Shown in pieces: positions 27,017-36,941 of a DNA stretch of 64,000 nucleotides (within the stretch, counting starts at the first letter, position 1; each line of letters starts with the position of its first letter). The stretch is taken from NCBI RefSeq assembly GCF_014202225.1, contig NZ_JACHGE010000002.1, forward strand, positions 62,001 through 126,000, read 5' to 3'. Source of the stretch: Algibacter amylolyticus. GTDB lineage: Bacteria > Bacteroidota > Bacteroidia > Flavobacteriales > Flavobacteriaceae. Below the pieces are notes generated by a model. It was not told where the DNA came from, did not search any database, and saw nothing but the letters and a program-made list of their open reading frames with translations. A program made the position numbers and the translations under genes.

Positions 27017-28150
27017 ATGAAATTTAATAAAATCACGCTCAGTTTTTTATTTTTATTATGTGCCAAAATTAGTTTTGGACAAATAAATATTTCTGAACAA
27101 ATTCAGCCTTCCTCATTAGCTAAACAAGATGCTAATGCTTTGTATTTTGTCGATTTTTGGGCAACATGGTGCGGACCATGTATTCATGTTTCTAAGTATT
27201 TAGAATCCTTGCAAGAGCAATACCCAAATAATTTTTATGTGGTGTCCTTAACTAAGGAAAGTCCAGATATAGTAGATCGTTTTATGAAAAAGCATAAAAT
27301 GAATTTAGCAGTAGCTATTGATTATGAAGGTGAAACTTTCAAAAAAAATAATGTTCGTAGTTTACCTTATGGTATTCTTTATAATGCCTATGGTGACGAA
27401 CTTTGGAAAGGACATCCGGCCGATTTAAAAGGCTATCAAATTGGTGGTTTTTTAAATAAGAACAAAAAAACAATTCCAGTGTCGGAAATGATTAAGCTAC
27501 ATGAATATGAGAAATTTGTTGTTGTAGAAGAGGAGATTCAAGAAGATGAACTTATTATTACCAATTTAAATTTTGTTGAAGATAATAGCGAATTAAGAAC
27601 AAGTGAACATAAATCTTATTTAGAACTTAAAGGTGATCTAAAAGCTATACTTGCTTATACTTTAAATAGCCATAGAAATCAAATTGAAATTCCAGATGAG
27701 TTAAACAAATCTTACGAAATACGATTTAAACTTGATTCTCGTGCTTATTTTGAGCAAACTAAAATGCTTTTAAAGAAGTTGAAATTAAAGAAAACGGATG
27801 CCGAATTAGAAGGAGAAGTTATTGTGTTCGATATTAAAGATCCTCGTTTTTGGGGAGATAATGAAATTGATTGGGGACCAGATACACCTAAATTTTTAAT
27901 AGGAGATTCCGAAATTAAAGCTGATGGTGTTAGTTTAGAAGAAGTGAAGTACAAACTTATTAATCTGTTAGATACGCCTATAGTATTGCGTCATGATAAT
28001 ATTGATGTAAAACTTGTGCATGATTGGGATATACACTACAAATATTTCGATTTAATGGTGTCTGGAATGTGGGATAGTTATGGTATTGATGTGGCCAAGA
28101 AAAACATTAAGTATCCTAAGTATGTTATAACTAAAAGAGGTTTCTTTTAG
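27017..28150 (+). CDS. Exported thioredoxin-fold protein
   Basis: Signal peptide (MKFNKITLSFLFLLCAKISFG), then a thioredoxin-like domain at about 30-140 with the active site FWATWCGPCIHVSKYLE and cis-Pro region VRSLPYGILYN. A C-terminal extension of about 230 residues has no recognised domain; it contains a segment repeated in style in TlpA-like Bacteroidota proteins (KSYEIRFKLDSRAYFEQTK). The start chosen gives a clean signal peptide; a frame upstream to 26975 would bury it. Likely reduces disulfides of envelope proteins or senses redox state; substrate unknown. Confidence 0.82.
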   Translation: MKFNKITLSFLFLLCAKISFGQINISEQIQPSSLAKQDANALYFVDFWATWCGPCIHVSKYLESLQEQYPNNFYVVSLTKESPDIVDRFMKKHKMNLAVAIDYEGETFKKNNVRSLPYGILYNAYGDELWKGHPADLKGYQIGGFLNKNKKTIPVSEMIKLHEYEKFVVVEEEIQEDELIITNLNFVEDNSELRTSEHKSYLELKGDLKAILAYTLNSHRNQIEIPDELNKSYEIRFKLDSRAYFEQTKMLLKKLKLKKTDAELEGEVIVFDIKDPRFWGDNEIDWGPDTPKFLIGDSEIKADGVSLEEVKYKLINLLDTPIVLRHDNIDVKLVHDWDIHYKYFDLMVSGMWDSYGIDVAKKNIKYPKYVITKRGFF

Positions 28151-28400
28151 TAGCTATCCTTTCCTCTACGTTTTGCTAATTTATTCTTTTGTATACCTGC
28201 TCTAAGTGTATATGTTCTCGTGTTTTTCTGCCCTACTAGATTGTTATTATTATTCAATATGTTAAGCTTATGTGTGCCTATTGAAAGGTCGTGCGTAAAT
28301 GTAAAAGCTGTTGTTTTAATAGCTTAATTACAGAATGTCCTATTACTAAATAATTATTATGTTTTGTTCTGAAGGTGTTACTAGTGCTATAATCATTGTA

Positions 28401-28468
<68 letters not shown>

Positions 28469-28633
28469 CGGTGATAATGTTTTGCTTTCTTCTTTCTACA
28501 ATCTAAAGTTCTTAATTGACTTACAGTAAATTATTCATTTCTAATTTTCCAGCGTATTCTTTACACCTTAATCGTGTTGCTTTTTTATTTTATAGCGAGA
28601 TAGGGGAGAAGTAGAATACTTAAGTTATAGACA

Positions 28634-28666
28634 TAAAAAAAGCCTATGAAATTATTTCACAGGCTT
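28634..28666 (-). terminator. Intrinsic terminator of the OmpA-family gene
   Basis: 14-bp stem (AAAGCCTGTGAAAT / ATTTCATAGGCTTT on the minus strand) followed by T7. The single imperfection is a G-U pair only in the minus-strand transcript, which fits its use by the ompA-type gene. Confidence 0.85.
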
Positions 28667-28715
28667 TATATATTTTAAAAATATCTTTATTGGATATCCT
28701 ATAGAAAAACTTGAA

Positions 28716-29813
28716 TTAGTTATTGATAACTCTAAATTCAGTTCTTCTGTTTCTTTGGTGTTGATCAGCAGAACAGTCAACTCCGTTAGAACAACGGTTA
28801 ACTAATCTAGATTCTCCAAATCCTCTTGCAGTTAAACGACTTCTTGAGATACCTTTAGATACTAAGTAGTTTACAACAGAATTAGCACGTTGTTGTGATA
28901 AAGACATGTTGAAATCATCATTACCTCTAGAATCTGTATGAGACATAATCTCAACATTTACTGGCTTACTGTTTAATAAAGCTAATAAGTTATCATCAAT
29001 GATTTTTTGAGATGCTTGAGTGATACGTGCACTACCAGTTTCGTAAAAGATTGGTAAAGCGTTAGCTTCAAATAATCCACAATCAACTTCTTCCCAAGTA
29101 GTAATTCCACCTTTTTTAGCTAATACAGTTCTTGTTACTGTTTGAGTTTTAGCAGGAATAGTGTTAGATCTTGTAGTAGCAGAAGTTGCTAAAACTTGAC
29201 GTTTGATAGTTGCATATTGAGCAGGAATATCAATTTGATCCATACGAGCTGGAGTCTTAACTACTTGCTTAGTATAAGTACCAGGTACTTCACTTACTGG
29301 AGTGTTTGATACAGTAGCATCTTTAGCTAAAGTAGTGAAAGATACATCTCTGTATTGTGCTGGGTAACCAACAAAACAAGCTACCATACAATCTTCTTTG
29401 TTTGGAGAATCACAAGCAGTTTCTTTGTACTCCCATCCTGAAGTTGCAGGGTAAGTTTCAAAAGTTCTTGAGTTAGTTCCAAAAGTTGCTGGAATGATGC
29501 TTAAATCGCTTCTTCCTTCTTTTTTAGTATAAGGAACTTCTACTGTTTCGTATACTGCAGGGATGTACACTAATTTTTTAGAAGCTTCTTTAATAAGAAC
29601 ACGATCTTCTACAGTTTTGTATGTAGCAGGTACAATTTCTAAAGTTGTGTAAGATGGGTAAACTTCGATAGTTTCTTGAACATCTTTGAATTCGTCCTTA
29701 GTAATACACTTTACATAACATTTTCCCGGTTCTGGGCTAGTTGGTAAGTTTTGAGCTTGAGCAAAACCTAAGCCTAATAAAAAAGTTAGGCATAAAAATA
29801 AATTTGTTTTCAT
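28716..29813 (-). CDS. OmpA-family outer membrane protein
   Basis: Signal peptide to about residue 20 (GFAQAQ). The middle region holds repeated VY/PATY-type strands (IEVYPSYTTLEIVPATYKTV, YIPAVYETVEVPY, PAQYATIKRQV), then a C-terminal peptidoglycan-binding OmpA domain from about 250. That domain has LPIFYETGSARI, VEIMSHTDSRGNDDFNMSLS, QRANSVVNYLVSKGI, ARGFGESRLVN and the final NRRTEFRVI. CSNGVDCSADQHQRN is a Cys-containing insert before the end, common in flavobacterial OmpA proteins. Anchors the outer membrane to the wall. A possible -33/-7 pair (TTGTG ... TATATGTG) precedes it near 29860. Confidence 0.92.
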   Translation of the reverse strand: MKTNLFLCLTFLLGLGFAQAQNLPTSPEPGKCYVKCITKDEFKDVQETIEVYPSYTTLEIVPATYKTVEDRVLIKEASKKLVYIPAVYETVEVPYTKKEGRSDLSIIPATFGTNSRTFETYPATSGWEYKETACDSPNKEDCMVACFVGYPAQYRDVSFTTLAKDATVSNTPVSEVPGTYTKQVVKTPARMDQIDIPAQYATIKRQVLATSATTRSNTIPAKTQTVTRTVLAKKGGITTWEEVDCGLFEANALPIFYETGSARITQASQKIIDDNLLALLNSKPVNVEIMSHTDSRGNDDFNMSLSQQRANSVVNYLVSKGISRSRLTARGFGESRLVNRCSNGVDCSADQHQRNRRTEFRVINN

Positions 29814-29941
29814 AAAAATTAAAATTTAGTTAATGGGTTAATTAATCCACATATGTAAGACACATATATTATTAATAAGTCACAAAATTAGTGAATAAAA
29901 ATTTGGTTAACCAAAAAATACGAAATTTCTTTAACAAAAAT

Positions 29942-30796
29942 TTAAGAAAAAACAACAGTCTTATTATTGAAAACCATGACTTTACGGTCTGCGTGTAGCT
30001 TCACAGCGTTTGCTAGCACAATTTTTTCTAAATCGCGACCTTTAGAAATTAAATCGGAAATAGCATGGGCATGAGTTACTCTTGTTACATCTTGTTCTAT
30101 TATAGGACCCGCATCCAATTCTTCTGTAACATAATGACTTGTAGCTCCTATAATTTTCACACCTCTTTTATAAGCAGAATGGTAAGGCTTAGCGCCTACA
30201 AAGGCAGGTAAGAAGGAATGATGAATATTAATAATTTTGTTTGGATACTTATTTATAAGTTTTCCGGAAACAATTTGCATGTATCTCGCTAACACTATAA
30301 AGTCTATGTTATGAGCTTCTAATAGTTTTAACTGTTGTTCTTCGGCTTCAGCTTTGGTAGCTTTGGTTACTGGGATATGGTGAAAAGGAATTTTAAAATT
30401 ATCCGCAATCGTTTTTAAATCTAAATGATTACTTATTATAAAAGGTATCTCTAAATTAAGTTCGCCAGAATTATAACGCCCTAGTAAATCATATAAACAA
30501 TGATCGTATTTAGAAATGAATAAGGCCATTTTTGGTTTTTTTTCAGAGGAGTAAATTCTCCATTTCATTTCAAAGGTATCGGCTAACTCACTTTTAAAAA
30601 CACCTTTAAAAGCATTAGTAGAAAAAGATTCCGAAGCAAACTCACTTTCCAAACGCATAAAGAATATATTTTGCTCTCTATCAACATGTTGATCAATATA
30701 TACAATATTACCGCCTTCTTTTGCTATAAAATTGGTAACCGAAGCAATAATATTAGGTCTGTCCTTACAATGTATTAATATGGTAATCTTATTCAT
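29942..30796 (-). CDS. purU: Formyltetrahydrofolate deformylase
   Basis: Hydrolyses 10-formyl-THF to formate and THF, balancing one-carbon units. An ACT-type regulatory domain covers about residues 1-80 (ILIHCKDRPNIIASVTNFI). The formyltransferase-fold catalytic domain follows, with FISKYDHCLYDLL, VLARYMQIVS, IINIHHSFLPAF, and IEQDVTRVTH. The His in HHS and the Asp of the PIIEQDV segment are the catalytic positions. Full length at 284 residues. Divergent from icmF. Confidence 0.94.
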   Translation of the reverse strand: MNKITILIHCKDRPNIIASVTNFIAKEGGNIVYIDQHVDREQNIFFMRLESEFASESFSTNAFKGVFKSELADTFEMKWRIYSSEKKPKMALFISKYDHCLYDLLGRYNSGELNLEIPFIISNHLDLKTIADNFKIPFHHIPVTKATKAEAEEQQLKLLEAHNIDFIVLARYMQIVSGKLINKYPNKIINIHHSFLPAFVGAKPYHSAYKRGVKIIGATSHYVTEELDAGPIIEQDVTRVTHAHAISDLISKGRDLEKIVLANAVKLHADRKVMVFNNKTVVFS

Positions 30797-30939
30797 AAAT
30801 AGTTTTTATTGGCAATAAATTTAGTTTAAAAAAGATACAAGCTATAGTAGAGAATTAAAATTTATATTATTTATTGTAAACGGTTGAATTTTTTGAATAT
30901 TTCGTAAATTGCAGGACTATTATTCTATAATCTTTACGA

Positions 30940-33900
30940 ATGAACCAACAAACTATATATAAGCCAAAACATAAAGTTAGAATTGTTACCGCCGCATCAC
31001 TTTTTGATGGTCATGATGCTTCTATAAACATTATGCGTCGTATTATTCAGGCTACTGGAGTTGAGGTGATTCATTTAGGACATGATAGAAGTGTAGAAGA
31101 GGTTGTAAATACCGCCATTCAAGAGGATGTAAATGCCATTTGCCTTACTTCCTATCAAGGTGGACACAATGAGTACTTTAAATATATGTACGACCTACTA
31201 AAAGAAAAGGGTGCACAACATATCAAGATTTTTGGCGGTGGCGGTGGCGTTATTTTGCCTTCAGAAATTAAAGCGTTAATGGAATATGGTATTTCACGAA
31301 TTTATTCACCAGACGATGGTCGTGAAATGGGATTGCAAGGCATGATTAACGATTTGGTTGAGCGTTCTGATTTTGCTATTGGCGACAAAGTAAATGTTGA
31401 TTTAAACTATTTAAAAAATAAAGATTCAAAGGATATTGCACGTATTATTTCTTCTGCTGAAAATTTTCCTGAAGTAGCAAAAGATATTTTAGATACTATT
31501 CATGCTATAAATAAAACATCAAAAACACCTGTATTAGGAATTACAGGAACTGGTGGTGCTGGTAAATCGAGTTTGGTAGATGAGTTGGTAAGACGGTTTT
31601 TAATAGATTTCCCTAATAAAACAGTGGGAATTATCTCGGTCGATCCTTCTAAAAGAAAAACAGGAGGTGCTTTATTGGGAGATAGAATTAGAATGAACTC
31701 CATTAACAATAATAGAGTGTATATGCGAAGTTTGGCTACACGTCAATCTAATTTAGCACTATCTAAACATGTTAATGAAGCTGTTGAAGTTTTAAAAGCT
31801 GCCGAATACGATTTAATTATTCTTGAAACTTCTGGTATTGGACAATCGGATACAGAAATTATTGAACATTCTGATGTGTCCTTATATGTAATGACTCCAG
31901 AATTTGGTGCTGCTACACAATTAGAAAAAATTGACATGCTTGATTTTGCCGATTTGGTAGCCATAAATAAATTTGATAAAAGAGGCTCGCTTGATGCCTT
32001 ACGCGATGTGAAGAAACAATACATGCGTAACAATAATCTTTGGGATGTGCATCAAGATGATTTACCTGTTTTTGGAACCATAGCATCTCAATTTAACGAC
32101 CCAGGAATGAATACGCTTTACAAAGCGGTTATGGATAAATTGGTTGAAAAAGCAGATGCCGATTTAAAATCGACATTCACCATTTCAAACGAAATGAGCG
32201 AAAAGATTTTTGTTATTCCTCCATCACGAACGCGTTATTTATCTGAAATAGCCGAAAGTAATAGAGCTTACGATAAAAAAGCAGATACGCAAGTTGAAGT
32301 GGCTCAAAAATTATACGGTATTTATAAAACCTTAGAATCCGTCCTTAATATAAGTATCACTGCAACAAAGCAAACGCTACTTGATAAACACGGCTTGAAT
32401 AGTGAAGTCATTCTAAAACAAATTAAAGCGGATAATAAGGTGTTTGTAAAGCTTCTTATTGCTGAATTTGATAGAGTTAAGCTAGATTTAGATCCTTATA
32501 ACTGGGAGGTAATAACGGGTTGGGACGAGAAAGTAAATAAATATAAAAATCCAATTTATACATTTAAGGTAAGAGATAAAGAAATAAAAATTGAAACGCA
32601 TACCGAATCCTTATCGCACACAGCAATACCTAAAGTGGCGTTGCCAAAATACCAAGCTTGGGGCGATATTTTAAGATGGTGTTTACAAGAAAATGTTCCA
32701 GGAGAATTTCCATATACTTCAGGATTATATCCTTTTAAAAGAACGGGCGAAGATCCTGCTAGAATGTTTGCTGGCGAAGGCGGTCCAGAGCGTACAAATA
32801 AGCGTTTTCATTATGTAAGCGCGGGTCTGCCAGCTAAACGTCTATCTACTGCTTTTGATAGTGTTACACTATATGGAAACGACCCCGATTACCGTCCAGA
32901 TATTTACGGAAAAATAGGAAATGCCGGTGTATCTATTTGTTGTTTAGACGATGCTAAAAAGTTGTATTCTGGATTCGATTTAGCTGATGTTATGACATCG
33001 GTAAGTATGACCATTAACGGGCCTGCTCCCATGTTACTTGGTTTTTTTATGAATGCAGCCATAGATCAACAATGCGAAAAATATATTATTGAAAACGACT
33101 TAGAGCAAGAAATTGAAGCTAAAATTGCTAAGATTTATAACGGCAAAGAGCGACCTAAATACAATGGTAATTTACCAGAAGGGAATAATGGTTTAGGATT
33201 AATGCTTTTAGGTGTTACCGGAGACCAGGTATTGCCAGAAGCTATTTATTCCGAAATAAAAAAGAACACCATTGCTCAAGTTAGAGGAACCGTTCAAGCC
33301 GATATTTTAAAGGAAGACCAAGCACAAAACACCTGTATTTTTTCAACGGAATTTGCGCTCCGTTTAATGGGCGATGTCCAAGAATATTTTATTGAAAATA
33401 ATGTGCGTAATTTTTATAGCGTTTCTATTTCTGGTTATCATATAGCTGAAGCAGGAGCGAACCCAATAACTCAAATAGCATTAACGTTATCCAATGGTTT
33501 CACTTACGTAGAATATTATTTAAGCAGAGGCATGGATATTAATAAGTTTGGTCCTAATCTGTCCTTCTTTTTCTCAAATGGAATCGATCCAGAATATGCG
33601 GTTATTGGGCGTGTAGCTAGAAAAATTTGGGCAAAAGCCATGAAGCACAAATATGGGGCTAATGCTAGAGCGCAAATGCTTAAATATCACATTCAAACTT
33701 CAGGAAGAAGTTTACATGCTCAAGAAATTGATTTTAACGATATTCGTACCACACTTCAGGCGTTATACGCTATCTACGACAACTGTAATTCATTGCACAC
33801 CAATGCCTACGATGAAGCGATAACAACGCCAACCGAAGAGTCTGTGCGTCGTGCTATGGCTATTCAACTTATAATAAATAAAGAATTAGGATTAGCAAAA

Positions 33901-34377
33901 AACGAAAATCCAATACAAGGATCGTTTATAATTGAAGAATTAACCGATTTAGTTGAAGAAGCTGTGTTGTTGGAGTTCGATAGAATTACCGAACGTGGTG
34001 GGGTTTTAGGCGCTATGGAAACCATGTATCAGCGCTCAAAAATTCAAGAAGAAAGTTTGTATTATGAAACCTTAAAACATAATGGCAAGTTTCCAATTAT
34101 AGGTGTAAATACCTTTTTAAGTAGTAAAGGGTCGCCAACGGTTTTACCTGCGGAAGTTATAAGAGCTACCGAAGAAGAGAAAGAGTTTCAAATACAAACC
34201 CTTAACAACCTTCATAAAGCAAATGATTCTGAAGCATTATTGAAAGATTTACAACATAAAGCCATTAATAACGAAAATATTTTTGAAGCCTTAATGGAAG
34301 TTTGTAAGGTGTGTTCTTTAGGGCAAATTACTTCAGCATTATTTGAAGTAGGCGGGCAGTACCGCAGAAATATGTAA
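30940..34377 (+). CDS. icmF: Fused isobutyryl-CoA mutase (B12 domain + GTPase + mutase)
   Basis: Adenosylcobalamin enzyme interconverting isobutyryl-CoA and n-butyryl-CoA (some members use pivalyl-CoA). Domain order is diagnostic of IcmF: N-terminal B12-binding domain with base-off His in LFDGHDAS (about 20-27), a MeaB-like G-protein chaperone with P-loop GTGGAGKSS (about 200-208), and the mutase barrel from about 560. Active-site residues read RMFAGEG (Phe610) and AQNTCIF (Gln796), the Phe/Gln pair of IcmF, instead of the Tyr/Arg pair of methylmalonyl-CoA mutase. 1145 residues. Fits branched-chain carbon metabolism together with IlvE elsewhere in the window. Confidence 0.93.
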   Translation: MNQQTIYKPKHKVRIVTAASLFDGHDASINIMRRIIQATGVEVIHLGHDRSVEEVVNTAIQEDVNAICLTSYQGGHNEYFKYMYDLLKEKGAQHIKIFGGGGGVILPSEIKALMEYGISRIYSPDDGREMGLQGMINDLVERSDFAIGDKVNVDLNYLKNKDSKDIARIISSAENFPEVAKDILDTIHAINKTSKTPVLGITGTGGAGKSSLVDELVRRFLIDFPNKTVGIISVDPSKRKTGGALLGDRIRMNSINNNRVYMRSLATRQSNLALSKHVNEAVEVLKAAEYDLIILETSGIGQSDTEIIEHSDVSLYVMTPEFGAATQLEKIDMLDFADLVAINKFDKRGSLDALRDVKKQYMRNNNLWDVHQDDLPVFGTIASQFNDPGMNTLYKAVMDKLVEKADADLKSTFTISNEMSEKIFVIPPSRTRYLSEIAESNRAYDKKADTQVEVAQKLYGIYKTLESVLNISITATKQTLLDKHGLNSEVILKQIKADNKVFVKLLIAEFDRVKLDLDPYNWEVITGWDEKVNKYKNPIYTFKVRDKEIKIETHTESLSHTAIPKVALPKYQAWGDILRWCLQENVPGEFPYTSGLYPFKRTGEDPARMFAGEGGPERTNKRFHYVSAGLPAKRLSTAFDSVTLYGNDPDYRPDIYGKIGNAGVSICCLDDAKKLYSGFDLADVMTSVSMTINGPAPMLLGFFMNAAIDQQCEKYIIENDLEQEIEAKIAKIYNGKERPKYNGNLPEGNNGLGLMLLGVTGDQVLPEAIYSEIKKNTIAQVRGTVQADILKEDQAQNTCIFSTEFALRLMGDVQEYFIENNVRNFYSVSISGYHIAEAGANPITQIALTLSNGFTYVEYYLSRGMDINKFGPNLSFFFSNGIDPEYAVIGRVARKIWAKAMKHKYGANARAQMLKYHIQTSGRSLHAQEIDFNDIRTTLQALYAIYDNCNSLHTNAYDEAITTPTEESVRRAMAIQLIINKELGLAKNENPIQGSFIIEELTDLVEEAVLLEFDRITERGGVLGAMETMYQRSKIQEESLYYETLKHNGKFPIIGVNTFLSSKGSPTVLPAEVIRATEEEKEFQIQTLNNLHKANDSEALLKDLQHKAINNENIFEALMEVCKVCSLGQITSALFEVGGQYRRNM

Positions 34378-34517
34378 GCAGAGAACCACTTTTTGCCCTA
34401 GCAAAAAGTGTGTGAATCGCTTATCCCGAGTTTATAACGTTATCTATTTAAATAAACGGCTTACGCAACCTTTTCGAAAAGTATTCATCTATAAAGTAAA
34501 GGTTAAATTCATATAGA

Positions 34518-34940
34518 ATGAAAAAATATTTATGTATCGTTTTACTCGTTGTAATTTCTAGTTGCTCATCAGATGATAGTGAGCCAAAAGATGAAACTGG
34601 ACTCGTTGGTAAATGGAAACTTATTGAGCAATATGCAGATCCTGGAGATGGTAGTGGAACATTTCAGCCCGTTTCTAGCAACCGTGTCATCGAATTTCTT
34701 AGTGATGGTACAGTAACAGTTAATGGTGTGTTATGTTACATGTCGAATGACGTAGGAGATGAAGAAACAGGGACTTATAATCTCATTACAGATTCTGATG
34801 CACAAAATGATGGTGAAATAATTCCGAATACTTGTAATTCAAAATCAGCAAGAGTATATTTTGATTTACCTACTAGTGGAAATTTAATTCTTTGGTATCC
34901 TTGTATAGAGGGCTGTGGGCAAAAATTCAGTAAAATTTAA
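34518..34940 (+). CDS. Lipocalin-like lipoprotein
   Basis: Lipoprotein signal (MKKYLCIVLLVVISSCSS, Cys at about 16). GLVGKWKLIEQY (about 29-40) is the typical first strand of the small lipocalin-like family of Bacteroidota, followed by VIEFLSDGTVTVNG. A Cys-rich C-terminal part (YPCIEGCG) follows. Predicted small beta-barrel in the envelope with unknown ligand. The gap before it (34378-34517) contains only a 9-bp inverted repeat, CACTTTTTG / CAAAAAGTG, at 34387-34410, without a T run. Confidence 0.75.
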   Translation: MKKYLCIVLLVVISSCSSDDSEPKDETGLVGKWKLIEQYADPGDGSGTFQPVSSNRVIEFLSDGTVTVNGVLCYMSNDVGDEETGTYNLITDSDAQNDGEIIPNTCNSKSARVYFDLPTSGNLILWYPCIEGCGQKFSKI

Positions 34941-35080
34941 AGCTTAATTATAAAGTCTGAATTCATCCATTTTAATACTTGCTATGAGCTCAATACTTCA
35001 GTTTTAAAAAAAAACTTCAATTATTTTGCATCTTTTTTAGAATGAACTCGTCTATTATATGAACCTATAAATTAGATATC

Positions 35081-35182
35081 ATGAAAAATAAAGATTGTAC
35101 TTGCAACTGCGAAGGCTGCTCTAAAGGAAATTGTAAAAATTGTACTTGCGAGAATTGTACTTGTGCAAATTGCAACTGTTAA
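35081..35182 (+). CDS. 33-residue cysteine-rich (metallothionein-like) peptide
   Basis: Starts MKNKDCTCNCEGCSKGN and ends CTCANCNC: 11 Cys in 33 residues, almost all in CxC or CxxC spacing, no aromatic residues and no signal peptide. Such composition predicts cytosolic binding of thiophilic metals (Zn, Cu, Cd), but no named metallothionein family is recognised. A -7-like TATTTTG lies about 52 bp upstream (35022-35028), one base short of consensus. A strong terminator begins 22 bp after the stop, and sigZ follows. The short self-contained unit and codon-clean Cys pattern argue that it is a real gene. Confidence 0.7.
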   Translation: MKNKDCTCNCEGCSKGNCKNCTCENCTCANCNC

Positions 35183-35203
35183 GTAAGACTTAAATCCAGT
35201 AAT

Positions 35204-35250
35204 AACAACGCTAATTTTAGTAACTTTATACTACAATTAGCGTTGTTTTT
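35204..35250 (+). terminator. Intrinsic terminator between the Cys-rich peptide and sigZ
   Basis: Perfect 13-bp stem AACAACGCTAATT (35204-35216) / AATTAGCGTTGTT (35235-35247), 18-base loop, then a T run. It ends 12 bp before the sigZ start. Confidence 0.75.
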
Positions 35251-35261
35251 AATAATTAGTT

Positions 35262-35801
35262 ATGAATACTCAAGATATTTGGACCTTACATGCAAACGAT
35301 ATTAAGTACTTTATTTTAAGTAAAGTAAAGGATACTACTATTGCAGATGATTTGGTGCAGGAAACCTTTATAAAAGTACATACTAAGCTCAATACTTTAA
35401 AAGACGACAATAAAATGAAGTCTTGGTTATTTTCTATAGCCAGACATACGGTTTTAGATTATTTTAAAAGTAAAAAGTTGGTTTACGAAACCACCGATGA
35501 AGATTTTATTTTTGAAGAACAAAAACTAGAACACTCCGAGGCCGATTGCTTACGTGGTATTATTAAAAGTTTACCTAAAAAGTACAGAGATCCATTATTT
35601 TTAAGCGATGTAAAAGGATTTAAGCAACAGGAGGTTGCAGAGCAACTGCAATTGCCACTACCTACTGTAAAATCTCAAATACAACGTGGCAGAAAACTAA
35701 TAGCTCAAGGCTTTGTGGATTGTTGTGATTTTGTAATTAACGATGATGGCTTTTTAGTAGGCGAAGTTAAAGACAAAGCCGATTGTAAAATGTGTCATTA
35801 A
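35262..35801 (+). CDS. sigZ: SigZ-type ECF RNA polymerase sigma factor
   Basis: ECF sigma factor of the SigZ group. Region 2 contains DDLVQETFIKVHTKLNTL (about 26-43) and MKSWLFSIARHTVLDYF. Region 4 contains LPKKYRDPLFLSDVKGFKQQ and the helix-turn-helix EVAEQLQLPLPTVKSQIQRG. The C-terminus carries the SigZ cysteine tail, VDCCDFVIND...KADCKMCH (about 152-179), which could bind a metal or sense redox. No anti-sigma gene follows. A Cys-rich peptide gene lies immediately upstream. Because a terminator stands between them, sigZ needs its own promoter or read-through. Confidence 0.88.
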   Translation: MNTQDIWTLHANDIKYFILSKVKDTTIADDLVQETFIKVHTKLNTLKDDNKMKSWLFSIARHTVLDYFKSKKLVYETTDEDFIFEEQKLEHSEADCLRGIIKSLPKKYRDPLFLSDVKGFKQQEVAEQLQLPLPTVKSQIQRGRKLIAQGFVDCCDFVINDDGFLVGEVKDKADCKMCH

Positions 35802-35818
35802 GTAAGTCTAGAATATAA

Positions 35819-36214
35819 TTACAAAGTGAGTATCCAATTACTTTGTAGCTTTTTAAATTTTTTCAATTCGCTTCTAAGAATCGGTAAAAAATCTTTTCCG
35901 TTACTGTTAGAACGTTCTAATCTATAAGAGTTTTTGTAAAGTTTATTGGTTAACCTTTTAAGAGTAGCAAGATGTCTATGCTTCCTATCTGAGTAACGCT
36001 CCCTTTCAGCATTCAAAATTTCAGGAACTAATGAAACGGACTGTTGTACAATATCTCCAGAAAAATAAATATCATTATCTTCTGAACCATCTGGTTTTAA
36101 ATTAGATAGGTCGTGATTGAGATACGTGGATATGTTTTGAGATAGGGCGAAAATCTCAAGTGCTTTTTGATAAACCGGTAAATCCGATAGATTTGGTGGG
36201 GTATTGTGTAACAT
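35819..36214 (-). CDS. Predicted helical protein, possibly four-helix bundle
   Basis: Function unknown. The N-terminal LPVYQKALEIFALSQNISTYL (about 12-32) resembles the first helix of the four-helix-bundle (S23/IVP-like) family, where DL.VYQKA is common. Central DIVQQSVSLVPEILNAERERY and the basic C-terminus (LKKFKKLQSN) are also helical. 131 residues matches that family. A nearby 23S intervening sequence is absent, so any rRNA link is only by resemblance. Confidence 0.6.
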   Translation of the reverse strand: MLHNTPPNLSDLPVYQKALEIFALSQNISTYLNHDLSNLKPDGSEDNDIYFSGDIVQQSVSLVPEILNAERERYSDRKHRHLATLKRLTNKLYKNSYRLERSNSNGKDFLPILRSELKKFKKLQSNWILTL

Positions 36215-36291
36215 AATCTTTTTCTAATAGCAATTGTACCAAAATTACTCACAAGAAATGACATTTGACTTTACAATTTAAAGTAAAACCG

Positions 36292-36299
36292 TATATTTG
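36292..36299 (+). promoter_or_regulatory. Promoter of the Lrp/AsnC gene
   Basis: TATATTTG, exact TAnnTTTG match, with TTTG at 36264-36267 as a possible -33 element, 39 bp before the start. Confidence 0.5.
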
Positions 36300-36337
36300 C
36301 TTTAAATTTTAATTTATTTGTGTTAATTTTCCTTTAA

Positions 36338-36781
36338 ATGAAAGTAGACTCGATTAACAGTAAGATTCTAAGCTGTTTACAGCTAAATGCAAGACTCTCC
36401 AATGCCGAAATTGGTAGGCAAGTTGGCATTAGTTCGCCTGCTGTTTCCGAACGGATAAAAAAAATGGAAGATCTTGGAATTATTGAAGATTATAAGGCCA
36501 TTATTTCGCCTTACGAAATGGGATATCAATTTAAAGCTATTATTACATTGCGTGCCTTTATGGGGAAATTAAAGCCTTTTTTAGATAAGGTTAAAACCTA
36601 CGATGAGGTTATAAATTGCTATCGCATAACTGGAGATGAAAACATTGTTATGGAAGTGGTTTTAAAAAATCAAAAGCATTTAGAATCTTTTATAGACCAA
36701 CTTATTACTTACGGCGAATCTAAAACCCAAATTGTATTGTCTAGAGTGGTTAAACAGAAAGGTATCATTCCTATAAAATAG
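36338..36781 (+). CDS. Lrp/AsnC-family transcriptional regulator
   Basis: DNA-binding regulator that usually responds to an amino acid. N-terminal winged helix-turn-helix: ILSCLQLNARLSNAEIGRQV, then GISSPAVSERIKKMEDLGII (about 25-44). The C-terminal RAM ligand-binding domain includes VINCYRITGDENIVMEVVL (about 92-110). 147 residues is typical. No amino-acid transport or catabolism gene is adjacent except an MFS transporter 1.1 kb downstream on the other strand, so the effector is unknown. Confidence 0.9.
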   Translation: MKVDSINSKILSCLQLNARLSNAEIGRQVGISSPAVSERIKKMEDLGIIEDYKAIISPYEMGYQFKAIITLRAFMGKLKPFLDKVKTYDEVINCYRITGDENIVMEVVLKNQKHLESFIDQLITYGESKTQIVLSRVVKQKGIIPIK

Positions 36782-36941
36782 TGGTTTGTTATAAACGCCA
36801 AGGCGGATTGTTTCTGTTTTTCCTAGCAACATATAAATTCGAGATTTCAACTACAATAAGTTTCAACCTTAAAGTTTAATAGAATTCTACTGCTTTTTCT
36901 AAATCTAAAGAAGGTATTGTAATCTAATTTAGGTTCATTTT

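Noticed and set aside
34387-34410. CACTTTTTG / CAAAAAGTG inverted repeat after icmF as a terminator
   Set aside because: The stem is almost all A/T and is not followed by a T run.
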